Under the pieces are notes generated by a model that was not told the origin of the DNA, made no database searches, and saw only the letters and a program-made list of their open reading frames with translations. A stretch of DNA of 64,000 bases from Nordella sp. HKS 07 (GTDB taxonomy: Bacteria > Pseudomonadota > Alphaproteobacteria > Rhizobiales > Aestuariivirgaceae). Position numbers and translations under genes: made by a program. Numbering within the stretch: the stretch's first letter is position 1; each line of letters begins with the position of its first letter. Where the stretch lies: positions 2,684,001 through 2,748,000 of the forward strand of contig NZ_CP049258.1 in assembly GCF_011046735.1 (NCBI RefSeq), in the 5' to 3' direction. Below, one piece after another: positions 1 to 9,302 of this stretch.

Positions 1-485
1 TCGCCACACCCATCGCTTTCGGCATCCGCTTGACGCCCGATCAGATATTCCTTCTGCTCCTCACCCTGGCTCTCGTCATCGTCATGGAGCGCTTCATGGC
101 GCTGAGCCCGACCGGGCGCGCCATGCGCGCGGTGTCGGAAAATCCGGTCCTGGCGCGTGTCGCCGGCGTCGATGTCGATCGCGTCATCCGCGCCACTTGG
201 ATGATCGGCGGCGCGCTTGCATGCGCAGCCGGTGTCATGCTCGGCATCACCGTGCAGATCAGGCCCTTCATGGGGTTCGATCTGCTTTTGCCGCTCTTCG
301 CCGCCGCGATCCTCGGCGGCATCGGCAGCGTGCCGGGCGCGGTTCTGGGCGGCCTGATTGTCGGCCTCGCGGAAGCCGCGGCGGTACAGGTCGTCGGCGC
401 CGACTACCGCGCCGCCATTGCCTTTCTCATTCTGATCGCGGTGCTGCTGGTCAAGCCCTCCGGACTTTTCGGAGGGCGCGCCTGA
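1..485 (+). CDS. livH: Branched-chain amino acid ABC transporter permease, LivH type (5' partial)
   Basis: Inner-membrane permease of a high-affinity branched-chain amino acid importer. The reading frame is open from base 3, so the start lies left of the window and only the last 160 residues are seen. The LivH signature is clear: a segment rich in AMRAVSENP near residue 41 (the cytoplasmic loop that contacts the ATPase), then several hydrophobic segments with GGIGSVPGAVLGG, and the usual C-terminal KPSGLFG. The stop TGA shares its last base with the ATG of the next gene (TGATG), so the two are translationally coupled. The ATPases LivG/LivF and the binding protein are not downstream and must be upstream if present. 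Confidence 0.93.
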   Translation, partial: ATPIAFGIRLTPDQIFLLLLTLALVIVMERFMALSPTGRAMRAVSENPVLARVAGVDVDRVIRATWMIGGALACAAGVMLGITVQIRPFMGFDLLLPLFAAAILGGIGSVPGAVLGGLIVGLAEAAAVQVVGADYRAAIAFLILIAVLLVKPSGLFGGRA

Positions 486-1432
486 TGCTCGATCTCCTCG
501 CCTATGCCGCCTTCTTTCTGGTCACGGCGCTCACCTATGGCATCATCTGTCTCGGCCTCAATGTGCAATGGGGGCAGACCGGCCTCTTCAATGTCGGCGT
601 CGCCGGCTTCGTCGCCATTGGCGCCTATGTGTCGGCGCTCCTCACCACGCCCGACGTGGCAGACCGTTTCGGCGGCTTCGGCCTGCCGGTCTGGTTCGGC
701 TGGATCGCCGCCATGATCGTCTCGGGCGCGGCAGCGGCGCTCATCGGCGCCATCACCTTGCGCCTGCGCGCCGATTATCTCGCCATCACGACATTCGGCA
801 TCGCTATCGCCATCCAACTCGTCGCCCTCAATGCCGAGACAGTGACCGGCGGGCCTTTCGGCATCGGCTTCATTCCGCGCGCCTTTGGCGGGCTCGAGGA
901 CCGGCCGGTCGCCTTCAATCTCGCCAATCTGGCTTTGATCGGCGCCATTACGGCGCTTCTCTACTATGGGCTGGAACGGCTGGTGCGCAGTCCCTGGGGC
1001 CGCGTTCTGCGCGCCATCCGCGAGGATGAGGCGGCTGCGGTGTCACTCGGCAAGAATGCCAATCTCTTTCGCATCCAGGCATTCGCGCTAGGCAGCGCCA
1101 TCATGGGCCTGGCGGGCGCCCTGCAGGCCCATTTCATCGGCTTCATCGCGCCCGAGAATTATGTCTCGACCCTGACCTTCCAGGTCTGGGCCATGCTGAT
1201 CATCGGTGGTTCGGGCAATAATCGCGGCGCGCTTTTGGGCGCTGTGCTGGTCTGGGGCCTTTGGAGCGTCACAGGCGCGCTCCTCGCCGCCTTCGTGCCG
1301 GGCGAATATCAGGCGCGCGCCGCGGCGTTGCAGATCGTGCTCATCGGCGTGGCGCTCGCCGCCTTGCTGGTCTTGCGGCCACGTGGTCTTTTCGGCGAGG
1401 AAAAAATGATCTCTCGCTTCCTGAAAGACTGA
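485..1432 (+). CDS. livM: Branched-chain amino acid ABC transporter permease, LivM type
   Basis: Second permease of the LivHM pair, 315 residues. The ATG at 485 is chosen because it overlaps the livH stop; the open frame extends further upstream but only inside livH. Hydrophobic segments begin at residue 5. The family loop GLNVQWGQTGLFNVGVAGF near residues 25-43 is the LivM counterpart of the substrate-path motif, and RAIREDEAAAVSLGKN around residue 177 is the EAA-like coupling loop. The C-terminus ends in RGLFGEE, as is usual in LivM. It is the last transporter gene of its operon here; about 90 bases follow before the next gene. Confidence 0.94.
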   Translation: MLDLLAYAAFFLVTALTYGIICLGLNVQWGQTGLFNVGVAGFVAIGAYVSALLTTPDVADRFGGFGLPVWFGWIAAMIVSGAAAALIGAITLRLRADYLAITTFGIAIAIQLVALNAETVTGGPFGIGFIPRAFGGLEDRPVAFNLANLALIGAITALLYYGLERLVRSPWGRVLRAIREDEAAAVSLGKNANLFRIQAFALGSAIMGLAGALQAHFIGFIAPENYVSTLTFQVWAMLIIGGSGNNRGALLGAVLVWGLWSVTGALLAAFVPGEYQARAAALQIVLIGVALAALLVLRPRGLFGEEKMISRFLKD

Positions 1433-1522
1433 CGGCGGAACGCATAGGTCACGATCACTTGCCGGTCCCGGCCGTACTGGGTATGGGGATTGACTGCACG
1501 GACCGTGCGTAAGCGAGGTGTA

Positions 1523-1966
1523 ATGATATCCAGGATAGTGGCCGTCCTCGGCCTGACACTTCTGTTGGCTTTGTCGCTGCTGGGCTTTTCAGGCTCCGCC
1601 CGCGCCCAGGCGAATGCCGAGATCAGTGCTGCGATCACCCAATATGCCGCTTTGTACGGTCTGCCGGAAGCGCTGGTGCATCAAGTGGTCAAGCGTGAAA
1701 GCAAATACAATCCCAAGGCCTATCATCGCGGCAACTGGGGCCTCATGCAGATCAAATATGCGACGGCGCGCACCATGGGCTATCGCGGCCCCGCCAAGGG
1801 GCTGCTCGATGCCGACACCAATCTGAAATATGGCGTCAAATATCTGGCCGGCGCCTATCTCGTCGCCGACGGCAACGAGAAGAAGGCGCTTCGCTATTAT
1901 ACGAGCGGCTATTATTACGCCGCGAAGCGCAAGGGGCTGCTCGAGGAAACCGGATTGAAACCGTAG
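1523..1966 (+). CDS. Small secreted lytic transglycosylase (SLT domain)
   Basis: Predicted periplasmic peptidoglycan lytic transglycosylase of 147 residues. A signal peptide covers residues 1-28 (hydrophobic core followed by SARAQA). The SLT fold follows: VVKRESKYNP places the catalytic Glu at residue 59, and GNWGLMQIKYATAR (about residues 70-83) is the conserved GLMQI block. LKYGVKYLAGAYL and the ALRYYTSGYYY segment complete the domain. The ATG at 1523 was preferred over an in-frame upstream start because AGGTG sits just in front of it and it leaves a clean signal peptide. It is about as small as these proteins get, a bare catalytic domain. Its exact substrate and role (cell-wall turnover or envelope assembly) cannot be told. 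Confidence 0.88.
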   Translation: MISRIVAVLGLTLLLALSLLGFSGSARAQANAEISAAITQYAALYGLPEALVHQVVKRESKYNPKAYHRGNWGLMQIKYATARTMGYRGPAKGLLDADTNLKYGVKYLAGAYLVADGNEKKALRYYTSGYYYAAKRKGLLEETGLKP

Positions 1967-1977
1967 CGCTAGCAACC

Positions 1978-1999
1978 GCATGATCTGGACAAATCATGC
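1978..1999 (+). terminator. Hairpin after the lytic transglycosylase gene
   Basis: A 7-bp perfect stem (GCATGAT / ATCATGC) with an 8-base loop lies 11 bases after the stop codon. It has no T tract, so it is at best a weak or Rho-assisted terminator or an mRNA 3' stabiliser. Confidence 0.35.
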
Positions 2000-2125
2000 G
2001 CCAATGATCATTCGGGATAGAGCGGTGAGCGAGCAGGGGATTGCCGGGGCGCTTGCGGCGTCAGTTGCCGGTTTCAAGCGCCCGAAGCGCGTCGTCGACA
2101 CTTCCGACCTGTCTGCACGGGAGCT

Positions 2126-2314
2126 TTACCGAGCCCGGTCGTTGAGCCCATAGGCCCGGTCGAGATCGAGCTTGGTGCGGTAGTAGGGTGGCAGGTTCAG
2201 GTCGGCCAGATCGTGGTTGCTCAAGCGCAGCGTGTCGAGCCGAGGAACGGCGGTGCGGCCCGAGGCGGAACCGGTCAACGAAAACAGCCGGAATAAGCGG
2301 GTCGTGAGGGTCAT
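2126..2314 (-). CDS. Small hypothetical protein, DUF1127-like
   Basis: A 62-residue open frame divergent from the LysR gene. The ATG at 2314 is preceded by GAGG at a good spacing (cacgaggcccaaaATG). The protein starts with a short basic-hydrophobic helix (TRLFRLF). It continues with LRLSNHDLADLNLP, which resembles the L-x-D-x-x-L-x-D-I/L-G-L block of small DUF1127 proteins of alphaproteobacteria, and ends with an Arg/Asp/Tyr-rich tail. DUF1127 proteins are often stress- or sRNA-linked. The assignment is tentative because the second half (PPYYRTKLDLDRAYG) departs from that family. A longer in-frame start exists at 2485 but would run into the LysR gene and lacks a ribosome-binding site. Confidence 0.5.
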   Translation of the reverse strand: MTLTTRLFRLFSLTGSASGRTAVPRLDTLRLSNHDLADLNLPPYYRTKLDLDRAYGLNDRAR

Positions 2315-2428
2315 TTTGGGCCTCGTGATTGCTGTAAGCCATCGAAGTGATGATAAATATGATCCGCATTTTCCTTCGTTTCCAACGCGAATTCTGGTAT
2401 TAGGCATCAAACCAATTAATGGCTTCCG

Positions 2429-3319
2429 ATGGCTGATACTCCTCCCCTGCAGGCCGTGAAGGTCTTTGACGCGGTAGCCCGCCACCTCAATTTCACCAAG
2501 GCGGCGGCCGAGTTGAATATGACCCAGTCGGCGGTGAGCTATCAGGTCAAGCTATTGGAAGACTATGTCGGTACGGCTCTGTTCCGGCGCGAGGCGAGGG
2601 GCGTGGGCCTGAGCGAGCATGGCCGCGCAGTGGCGCCTCTGGTGCGCCAGGCGCTTGGCGACCTCGCGCAGGCCTTCCGTTCAGCCAAAGCCGAGACCGC
2701 GAACCTTCTGGTCATTTCGACCATGCACACTTTCGCGACGACCTGGCTCGCCCCGCGTATCGGCTCCTTCCAGATGGAGAATCCCGAACTCGCCGTGCGC
2801 CTCGACATCTCGCCCAATCTTGCGAATTTCCACGATGATGGCGTCGATGTCGGCATCCGCTCGGGCAAGGGCGAGTGGCCCGGTATAAAGAGCCATTGCA
2901 TCGGTGGGGGCAATTTCACCGTCGCCTGCAGTCCGCAATATTATGCACGCATCGGAAAACCGAAGACCCCCGCCGATCTCGCCGACTGCATCTTTATCGG
3001 TCCGCGTGATGACTGGTGGCCGCTATGGTTCGCCGCCGCCGGCATCAACCCGCCGGCGGCCTTCTCGCGGCCCGGCATCGATGTCGAGACGCAGCAGATG
3101 GCAATGGTCCTCGCCGTTGCCGGCCATGGCCTCGCGCTCGTGCATCTGGGTTTCGTCACCGAGGAATTCAAAACCGGAAAGCTCATCCAGCCATTCGACG
3201 TGATGGCCTCGTCCGGCTTCAACTATTATCTCGTCTATCCCGAAGGCGGGCCCTTGCCGAACAAGACAAAGCTGTTCCGCGACTGGATCCTGAAGGAAGC
3301 CGGCCAGGAGCTGGCGTAG
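2429..3319 (+). CDS. LysR-family transcriptional regulator (GcvA-like)
   Basis: DNA-binding regulator of 296 residues, normal for LysR proteins. An N-terminal winged helix-turn-helix is visible (AAELNMTQSAVSYQVKLLE, about residues 27-46). It is followed by a two-lobed effector domain containing TWLAPRIGSF and a VDVGIRSGKGEWPG segment typical of the GcvA/AmpR subgroup. Effector and targets are unknown. It stands between a divergent small gene (start 2314) and the convergent TetR gene, whose 3' end lies 7 bases away. LysR genes usually control a divergent neighbour, so the 114-base gap at 2315-2428 is the natural place for its operator. Confidence 0.92.
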   Translation: MADTPPLQAVKVFDAVARHLNFTKAAAELNMTQSAVSYQVKLLEDYVGTALFRREARGVGLSEHGRAVAPLVRQALGDLAQAFRSAKAETANLLVISTMHTFATTWLAPRIGSFQMENPELAVRLDISPNLANFHDDGVDVGIRSGKGEWPGIKSHCIGGGNFTVACSPQYYARIGKPKTPADLADCIFIGPRDDWWPLWFAAAGINPPAAFSRPGIDVETQQMAMVLAVAGHGLALVHLGFVTEEFKTGKLIQPFDVMASSGFNYYLVYPEGGPLPNKTKLFRDWILKEAGQELA

Positions 3320-3326
3320 TTTTCGT

Positions 3327-3956
3327 TCATTCTCGGGCGACGAGTTTCTCGTCCTTGGCCTCTCCTGCGCCGAGCGTTTCGGCGGTCGGGAGCTTCTGCA
3401 GTTTCGTCCAGGCGACGAGGCGCTCGGCGACGGCCTGTTTGAGCTTCGGGTCGTAATGCATGAGATTGAAGCTCTCGGCGAACCACAGGCCGTCATTGGC
3501 CATGCGGATGATGGTAGCGAACACCGGATCGAGTCCGTCGGCTTCGATGGCCGCCTGGTGGCGCTGGCCTTGCTGGCGCACCGGCTCGACGCGATCGGGA
3601 AAATTGGTCAGCGCCGCGGTGATGGCGCCATTGACCTTGTCGAAGGTCTTGCCGGTGATCGCCTCGCCTTGGATGGTCGCCTTCACATAGGCCCGAATCT
3701 TGCGGCCGAGCGCTTCCTTGTCCTCGTGGATCGCATCGGCCCAGGCCGTATCGAAGCGCGCGACGAAGCGCTCGATCATCGCGGAGGTGAGCGCCTCCTT
3801 GCAGTCGAAATGATAGAGCGTCGTGCCTTTGCTGACCCTGGCTTCGGCGGCGAGCGCGTCGAAGGTGAGTGAATTCACGCCATCCCGGTCGACGATCAGC
3901 TCGGCGGCATCGAGAATGAGATCGCGGGTATTCCGTTTCGTCTTGCCTTTTCCCAT
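3327..3956 (-). CDS. TetR/AcrR-family transcriptional regulator
   Basis: Repressor-type regulator of 209 residues. The N-terminal helix-turn-helix is at about residues 13-59 (ILDAAELIVDRDGVNSLTF, then AAEARVSKGTTLYHF with the recognition helix), followed by an all-helical ligand domain. It is transcribed away from the bicupin gene at 4017. The 60 bases between them contain a TTGTAC/GTACAA palindrome (3964-3985), so it probably represses itself and the bicupin-kinase pair. The ligand cannot be inferred. Convergent with the LysR gene. Confidence 0.92.
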   Translation of the reverse strand: MGKGKTKRNTRDLILDAAELIVDRDGVNSLTFDALAAEARVSKGTTLYHFDCKEALTSAMIERFVARFDTAWADAIHEDKEALGRKIRAYVKATIQGEAITGKTFDKVNGAITAALTNFPDRVEPVRQQGQRHQAAIEADGLDPVFATIIRMANDGLWFAESFNLMHYDPKLKQAVAERLVAWTKLQKLPTAETLGAGEAKDEKLVARE

Positions 3957-3963
3957 ACTGATA

Positions 3964-3985
3964 TTGTACCGTCCAGTCAGTACAA
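3964..3985. promoter_or_regulatory. Palindromic operator between tetR and bicupin genes
   Basis: An inverted repeat TTGTAC-N10-GTACAA lies just upstream of the TetR start (3956) and 31 bases before the bicupin ATG (4017). The arms surround CGTCCAGTCA, the kind of sequence seen in TetR-family self-operators. It is assigned to the neighbouring TetR protein by position only. Confidence 0.55.
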
Positions 3986-4016
3986 ATCAAGAGCCCTTGA
4001 ACCGTACGGAGCCCTC

Positions 4017-4874
4017 ATGTCCTACAAGTCGTCGCCGCGCCCCACCTTCACCGGCGCCACCCATATTCCCTATGCCGGAGTAACGCGGTTTCTCTGGGGC
4101 GATGCTGAAGCAGGCTTCGTCGATGACTGGATCTATGCCTCGACCGACAAGATCCATCAGCTTGTCTTCGGGCTCCCCCCTTATGGCGCCTTCCGCCACT
4201 CCACGGACCGCCCGACCGTCTTCGGTGCCGATGAGGTCCTCTATGTGCTGCAAGGCACCCTGGGCTCGGCCAATCCCGAGACCGGCGAAGTTCATGTCGC
4301 GAAAGCGGGCGAAGCCGTCTTCTTCCGCAAGAACACCTGGCATCATGGCTTCAGCCTGTCGGACGAGCCCCTGCGCGTCCTCGAATATTTTGCGCCACCG
4401 CCCTCGACCGGCACGTCGGGGCCCTATGCCCGCACCAGGCCCTATGTCGAGCAGTCGAGATATCAGCAGAGCGAATATATCGGCCGCTGGCCGATGGCCG
4501 CGGAAGAGCGCCGCCAGTCGGCGACCATGCGCGTGATGCGCGATGCCGAACTGCTCTGGGAACTCGACGGCAAGGACCAGTGTGTGCTCACCGGCCTCTA
4601 TGCCGCGAGCGAGCATCTGACCGTCGGTCGCAGCAGCGTAGCGCCGGGCCGCGCTTCGTCTCTCCAGGTGCATGGTGGTGATGAGTGCCTCTATCTCCTC
4701 TCCGGCACGCTCAACGTCCTGGTCCCGGAAAAGGATGGCCAGACCTGGTTCGAGATCCACCCCAAGGACGGTTTCTTCATCCCGGCGGGCGAAAAGCACC
4801 AATATTGGAACATGGGCAAGGAGCCGGCTGAATTTGTCTTCGGCGTGGCGCCGCACTATCAGCCAAAGCCATGA
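4017..4874 (+). CDS. Bicupin protein of unknown substrate
   Basis: A 285-residue protein with two cupin barrels. The first is around residues 55-130 (EVLYVLQGTLGSANP, then AVFFRKNTWHHGF with His residues that could bind metal). The second is around 195-275 (DECLYLLSGTL, then GFFIPAGEKHQYWNMG). Both retain the G(X)5HXH-like and PxGxxHx-type blocks that hold a metal, so it may be a sugar isomerase-like, dioxygenase-like or binding protein. No signal peptide. Its stop overlaps the start of the following ROK-fold kinase by four bases (ATGA), so the pair probably acts on the same small molecule, most likely a sugar or sugar derivative; this is inference. Confidence 0.8.
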   Translation: MSYKSSPRPTFTGATHIPYAGVTRFLWGDAEAGFVDDWIYASTDKIHQLVFGLPPYGAFRHSTDRPTVFGADEVLYVLQGTLGSANPETGEVHVAKAGEAVFFRKNTWHHGFSLSDEPLRVLEYFAPPPSTGTSGPYARTRPYVEQSRYQQSEYIGRWPMAAEERRQSATMRVMRDAELLWELDGKDQCVLTGLYAASEHLTVGRSSVAPGRASSLQVHGGDECLYLLSGTLNVLVPEKDGQTWFEIHPKDGFFIPAGEKHQYWNMGKEPAEFVFGVAPHYQPKP

Positions 4875-5758
4875 CCCGCGCCATCGGCGTCGACATCGGC
4901 GGCAGCAAGACGGCGGCAGGTCTCATCGATCTCACCACCGGCAGCGTGCTCGCCGAGGAGATCTTCGACACGCCGGATCCTGCCGAGACGGGACCGGCCT
5001 ATCTCGCCCGGATGAAAAGCGCCGTTGCAAAATTGCGCGAGCATTCGGGCGTCGCCAAGGTCGGCATCGGCATCTGCGAACTCGTCGACAATGAGGGACG
5101 GATCGTCAGCGCTCATCGCGTGAAGCTCGGTGAAGGGGAGCTGCGTCGAGCCTTCAGTGATTTCGAAACGGTTGTCATAGAATCGGATGTTCATGCCGCG
5201 GCTCTGGCCGAGGCGCGCTTCGGCGCCGGCCGCGACATGACCCAGTGGATTTATGTCAATGCCGGCACCGGCATAGCGAGCGTCCTGATGCAGGGCGAGG
5301 AATGCTATAATGGCGCGCATGGCTGGGCCATCTGTCTTGGTATGAGCGCGGTCGACCTGGCGAATGCTCATGACGACAGGGAGGCCGATGTCATCGAAGA
5401 CAGCGCCGGCGGAGCCGGCCTTCTGCGCCGGGCGCGCGCTGCGGGGCTCGCCTGCGCGACGCCGCGCGACCTTTTGAGCGCTGCCGATCGTGGCGAGAGG
5501 GAGGCTGTTCTTCTCTTGCGCCGAGGCGGGCAAATTCTCGGCAACGCCATAGCGCTGCTGGTGAACGTGCTCGATCCGCAGGGCGTGGTTGTGGGCGGCG
5601 GCCTGGTGAGTTCCGATGGTCCATATTGGCGCGCGATCGGCGAGGCGGCGCGGCTCGGCATCTGGCACGGCGCGGCGAAAGACGTGCAGATTCGTCAGTC
5701 CCATCTGAAAGTCAGAGCTGGCATGATCGGCGCGGCGCTGGCCAATGGTCGATCATAG
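4871..5758 (+). CDS. ROK-fold sugar kinase-like protein
   Basis: A 295-residue member of the ROK/ASKHA fold with the phosphate-1 motif DIGGSKT at residues 8-14, the VNAGTGIAS segment (phosphate-2/ligand region) near residue 128, and the C-terminal adenosine motif GVVVGGGLVSSDGPYW near residue 240. It would phosphorylate a sugar or related compound in the cytoplasm. It lacks the zinc-binding CxCGxxGCxE block of canonical ROK proteins and has GAHGWAICLG instead of the usual GEIGH, so its substrate is probably not a standard aldose. Translationally coupled to the bicupin gene; both likely answer to the TetR repressor upstream. Confidence 0.78.
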   Translation: MTRAIGVDIGGSKTAAGLIDLTTGSVLAEEIFDTPDPAETGPAYLARMKSAVAKLREHSGVAKVGIGICELVDNEGRIVSAHRVKLGEGELRRAFSDFETVVIESDVHAAALAEARFGAGRDMTQWIYVNAGTGIASVLMQGEECYNGAHGWAICLGMSAVDLANAHDDREADVIEDSAGGAGLLRRARAAGLACATPRDLLSAADRGEREAVLLLRRGGQILGNAIALLVNVLDPQGVVVGGGLVSSDGPYWRAIGEAARLGIWHGAAKDVQIRQSHLKVRAGMIGAALANGRS

Positions 5759-5802
5759 GTTTATAGGCCGGGCAGAATGAGCTTGAGAGGGTGATCCCGA
5801 CA

Positions 5803-6222
5803 ATGAAGGCGCGTGTTCAGTGGCTGGAAGGCCGGACTTTTGTGGGTGAATCGGGCAGCGGCCATGCCGTTGTGATGGACGGAGCGCCCGAGGCGGGCGG
5901 CCGCAATATCGGCATCCGGCCGATGGAGATGCTGCTCATCGGGCTGGCCGGCTGCACCGCATTCGACGTCGTGCATATTCTGGAGAAGGGGCGCGAGGCG
6001 GTGACGAGCTGCGATGTCGAGGCTTCGGCCGAGCGCGAGCCCACCGATCCCAAGATATTTACCGCGATCCATCTCACTTACAAGCTGAAGGGCCGCAATC
6101 TGAAGGAAGCCGCGGTGAAGCGCGCCATCGATCTGTCGGCCGAAAAATATTGCTCGGCCTCCATCATGCTGGCCAAGACGGCGAAGATCACCCATTCCTG
6201 GACGGTGGAAGAGGAAGCGTGA
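5803..6222 (+). CDS. OsmC/Ohr-family protein
   Basis: A 139-residue OsmC-like protein; members reduce organic hydroperoxides with a redox pair of cysteines. The two Cys are present: Cys51 in GLAGCTAFDV and Cys117 in EKYCSAS. The ATG at 5803 is used instead of the in-frame GTG at 5791 because GAGAGG (5785-5790) abuts the GTG but is well spaced for the ATG. It stands alone between a plus-strand kinase gene and a convergent ABC ATPase gene. It is closer to the YhfA/OsmC branch than to Ohr; physiological substrate unknown. Confidence 0.85.
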   Translation: MKARVQWLEGRTFVGESGSGHAVVMDGAPEAGGRNIGIRPMEMLLIGLAGCTAFDVVHILEKGREAVTSCDVEASAEREPTDPKIFTAIHLTYKLKGRNLKEAAVKRAIDLSAEKYCSASIMLAKTAKITHSWTVEEEA

Positions 6223-6254
6223 GGTCCGGGCCTCGGGTCGGATGCCGGTCGTGG

Positions 6255-7405
<1,151 letters not shown>

Positions 7406-7406
<1 letters not shown>

Positions 7407-8467
7407 CAGTGCCGACTCTTCGGGAGTCTGACGGTCTCGCCCGTCCTCGCCGCCTCCTCTATGGCGGTGAGGACGCGGGTGACTTCGAGGCCATCTTCGG
7501 CATCGGCGAGCACCGGTGTGCCGAGCGTCACCGCATCGACGAACCTTGCAATCGCTTCCATGACGAAACCGCCGATGCGCCCGCCCCCTGCCGGCGTGAC
7601 GCCCAGCATATCGCCGCTGCGCAGGCCGGCGCCGGCGTATTTCTTGAATGTGCCATTCTGCGCCGTGTCGATGGCGAGCGAGCCCTTCTCGCCGACGACT
7701 TCCACTTTGAAATCGAAGATCAGCGGCAGATCGCGCGGCAGCACCCAGCTGTTCTCGAGCGATACGACGGCGCCGTTGTCGAATTCGAGCAATGCCAGAT
7801 GCACATCCGCCGTGTCGACGCCTTGTGCCGCGAGAAAGCCATGCCGCTTCATCGCCTGCACGCGCACGACCTCGGCCTCGAGCACGAAGCGCAAGGCGTC
7901 GACGGCATGGCTGCCGAGAAACCAGAGAGCCGATGACTTCGCAGCCCAGCTCAGGAGCTCGAAGGGCACGAAGAGCGTGTTGGAGAGCCGGGCTGAGCCA
8001 TGAAGCGGCGCGCCGATCTCGCCGGCACTGATCGCCTCCTTGACGGCATGGACGGCCGGATTGACCCGGTTGTGAAAGTCGACCATGACCTTGGTTTTTC
8101 CCTTGGCGGCAAGCTCGGCGATCTTGCGCGCCTCGTCCAGGCTCGTGGCGAGTGGCTTCTCGCTCAAAACATGTTTCTGCGCCGTAATCGCTGCGAGCAC
8201 GATATCGCCGTGGGCGAAATCCGGAGTGGCGACTGTCACTGCCTCCACCTCCGGATCAGCGATCAGTTCACGATAATCCGTATAGACCTTGCGGGCGCCA
8301 AACTGCTCTTGCATCGATCGGGCGCGCGCCGGGTCGAGATCGCACACCGCCGCGATCTCGGCGTTGGGCAGCGCGTTGAGTGTCTTGCAATGGAAAGATC
8401 CCCACAGTCCCGCGCCGACGACGCCGAATTGGGTTCTTGCCTGTGATGTCTTGGATGATGCCTGCAT
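7406..8467 (-). CDS. Gfo/Idh/MocA-family oxidoreductase
   Basis: NAD(P)-dependent sugar or polyol dehydrogenase, 353 residues. The Rossmann dinucleotide site GVVGAGLWGS lies at residues 15-24, and the family EKP motif is at 103-105 (LSEKPLAT), holding the catalytic Lys. The C-terminal alpha/beta domain contains DFHNRVNPA and GSHAVDAL (the latter with the His that usually contacts substrate). It is embedded in the ABC transporter operon between permease and ATPase, so it very likely oxidises or reduces the imported compound or its first metabolite. Substrate not deducible from sequence. Confidence 0.93.
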
Positions 8468-8468
8468 A

Positions 8469-9302
8469 TTAGCCCTTTACTGAACCAAAGGTGAGCCCGC
8501 GCACGACATAGCGGTCGAGCGCCAGGAAGATGAGCATGGGCGGGATCATCGCGGCGACCGCCGCCGCGGCGATGAATCCCCAGGTAACGCCCGCCGTACC
8601 GAAATATCTCAGCGTGCCGATCGGGAGCGTGGCCGTGGCGCGGTTGCTGAGCACCAGCGGAAAGGCGGCGTTGTTCCATGAAAAGACGAAGGCGAACATC
8701 GAAGTGACGATGAGGCCCGGCAGGATGAGCGGCAGCACAATGCGCATGAGGATTGTCGCCGTTGAGGCGCCGTCGACGCGCGCCGCCTCCTCGATTTCGA
8801 CCGGCACCTCGTCGATGAAGCTGCGCAGCAGCCAGATCGAGAACGGGATGGTCAGGGTCTGTAGGATGAGGATCATCGAGAGATAGCTGCCCTTTATTCC
8901 GGCCGCGCTGGCAAGGATCGCATAGGGAATGAGGAAGGCGACCGGTGGAGCCATCAGCAGGCCGAGATACCACATCATCAGGTGCTTGCGCCCTTTGATC
9001 CTGAAGCGCGACAGGGCATAGGCGGCGGGCAGTGAGAAGGGCAGGTTGAGGAGTACCGCACCCGCCGCGACGATGAAGCTGTTCAGAAGTTGCGGCAGAT
9101 TGTTGCCGGGATCGCCGAACGCATAGTTGATCGAATCCCAGCTCGGCGTGAAGACGAGTACCGGCGGCATGGTGAAGAACATGTCGGCCGGGCGGATGGA
9201 GAGCAGCACGAACCAGATGATTGGCCCGATGAAGACGAAGAGCAGCAGCAGCATGGATGCATAAAGCGCCGCCGTTCCCAATCTGCCGTTCTGTGTCGCC
9301 AT
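8469..9302 (-). CDS. Carbohydrate ABC transporter permease (MalG/UgpE type)
   Basis: Inner-membrane permease of 277 residues with about six membrane helices and the EAA coupling loop (VEIEEAARVDGASTATILMRI, in the C-terminal half). The ATG at 9302 overlaps the stop of the partner permease by four bases, which fixes the start although the open frame continues upstream inside that gene. The C-terminus ends with YVVRGLTFGSVKG, the characteristic MalG-type ending. Pairs with the permease ending at 9302 to form the translocation channel. Confidence 0.94.
   Translation of the reverse strand: MATQNGRLGTAALYASMLLLLFVFIGPIIWFVLLSIRPADMFFTMPPVLVFTPSWDSINYAFGDPGNNLPQLLNSFIVAAGAVLLNLPFSLPAAYALSRFRIKGRKHLMMWYLGLLMAPPVAFLIPYAILASAAGIKGSYLSMILILQTLTIPFSIWLLRSFIDEVPVEIEEAARVDGASTATILMRIVLPLILPGLIVTSMFAFVFSWNNAAFPLVLSNRATATLPIGTLRYFGTAGVTWGFIAAAAVAAMIPPMLIFLALDRYVVRGLTFGSVKG

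Noticed and set aside
4859-5704. 281-codon antisense frame over the kinase gene
   Set aside because: Antisense shadow; the plus-strand frame has clear ROK motifs and is coupled to the bicupin gene.
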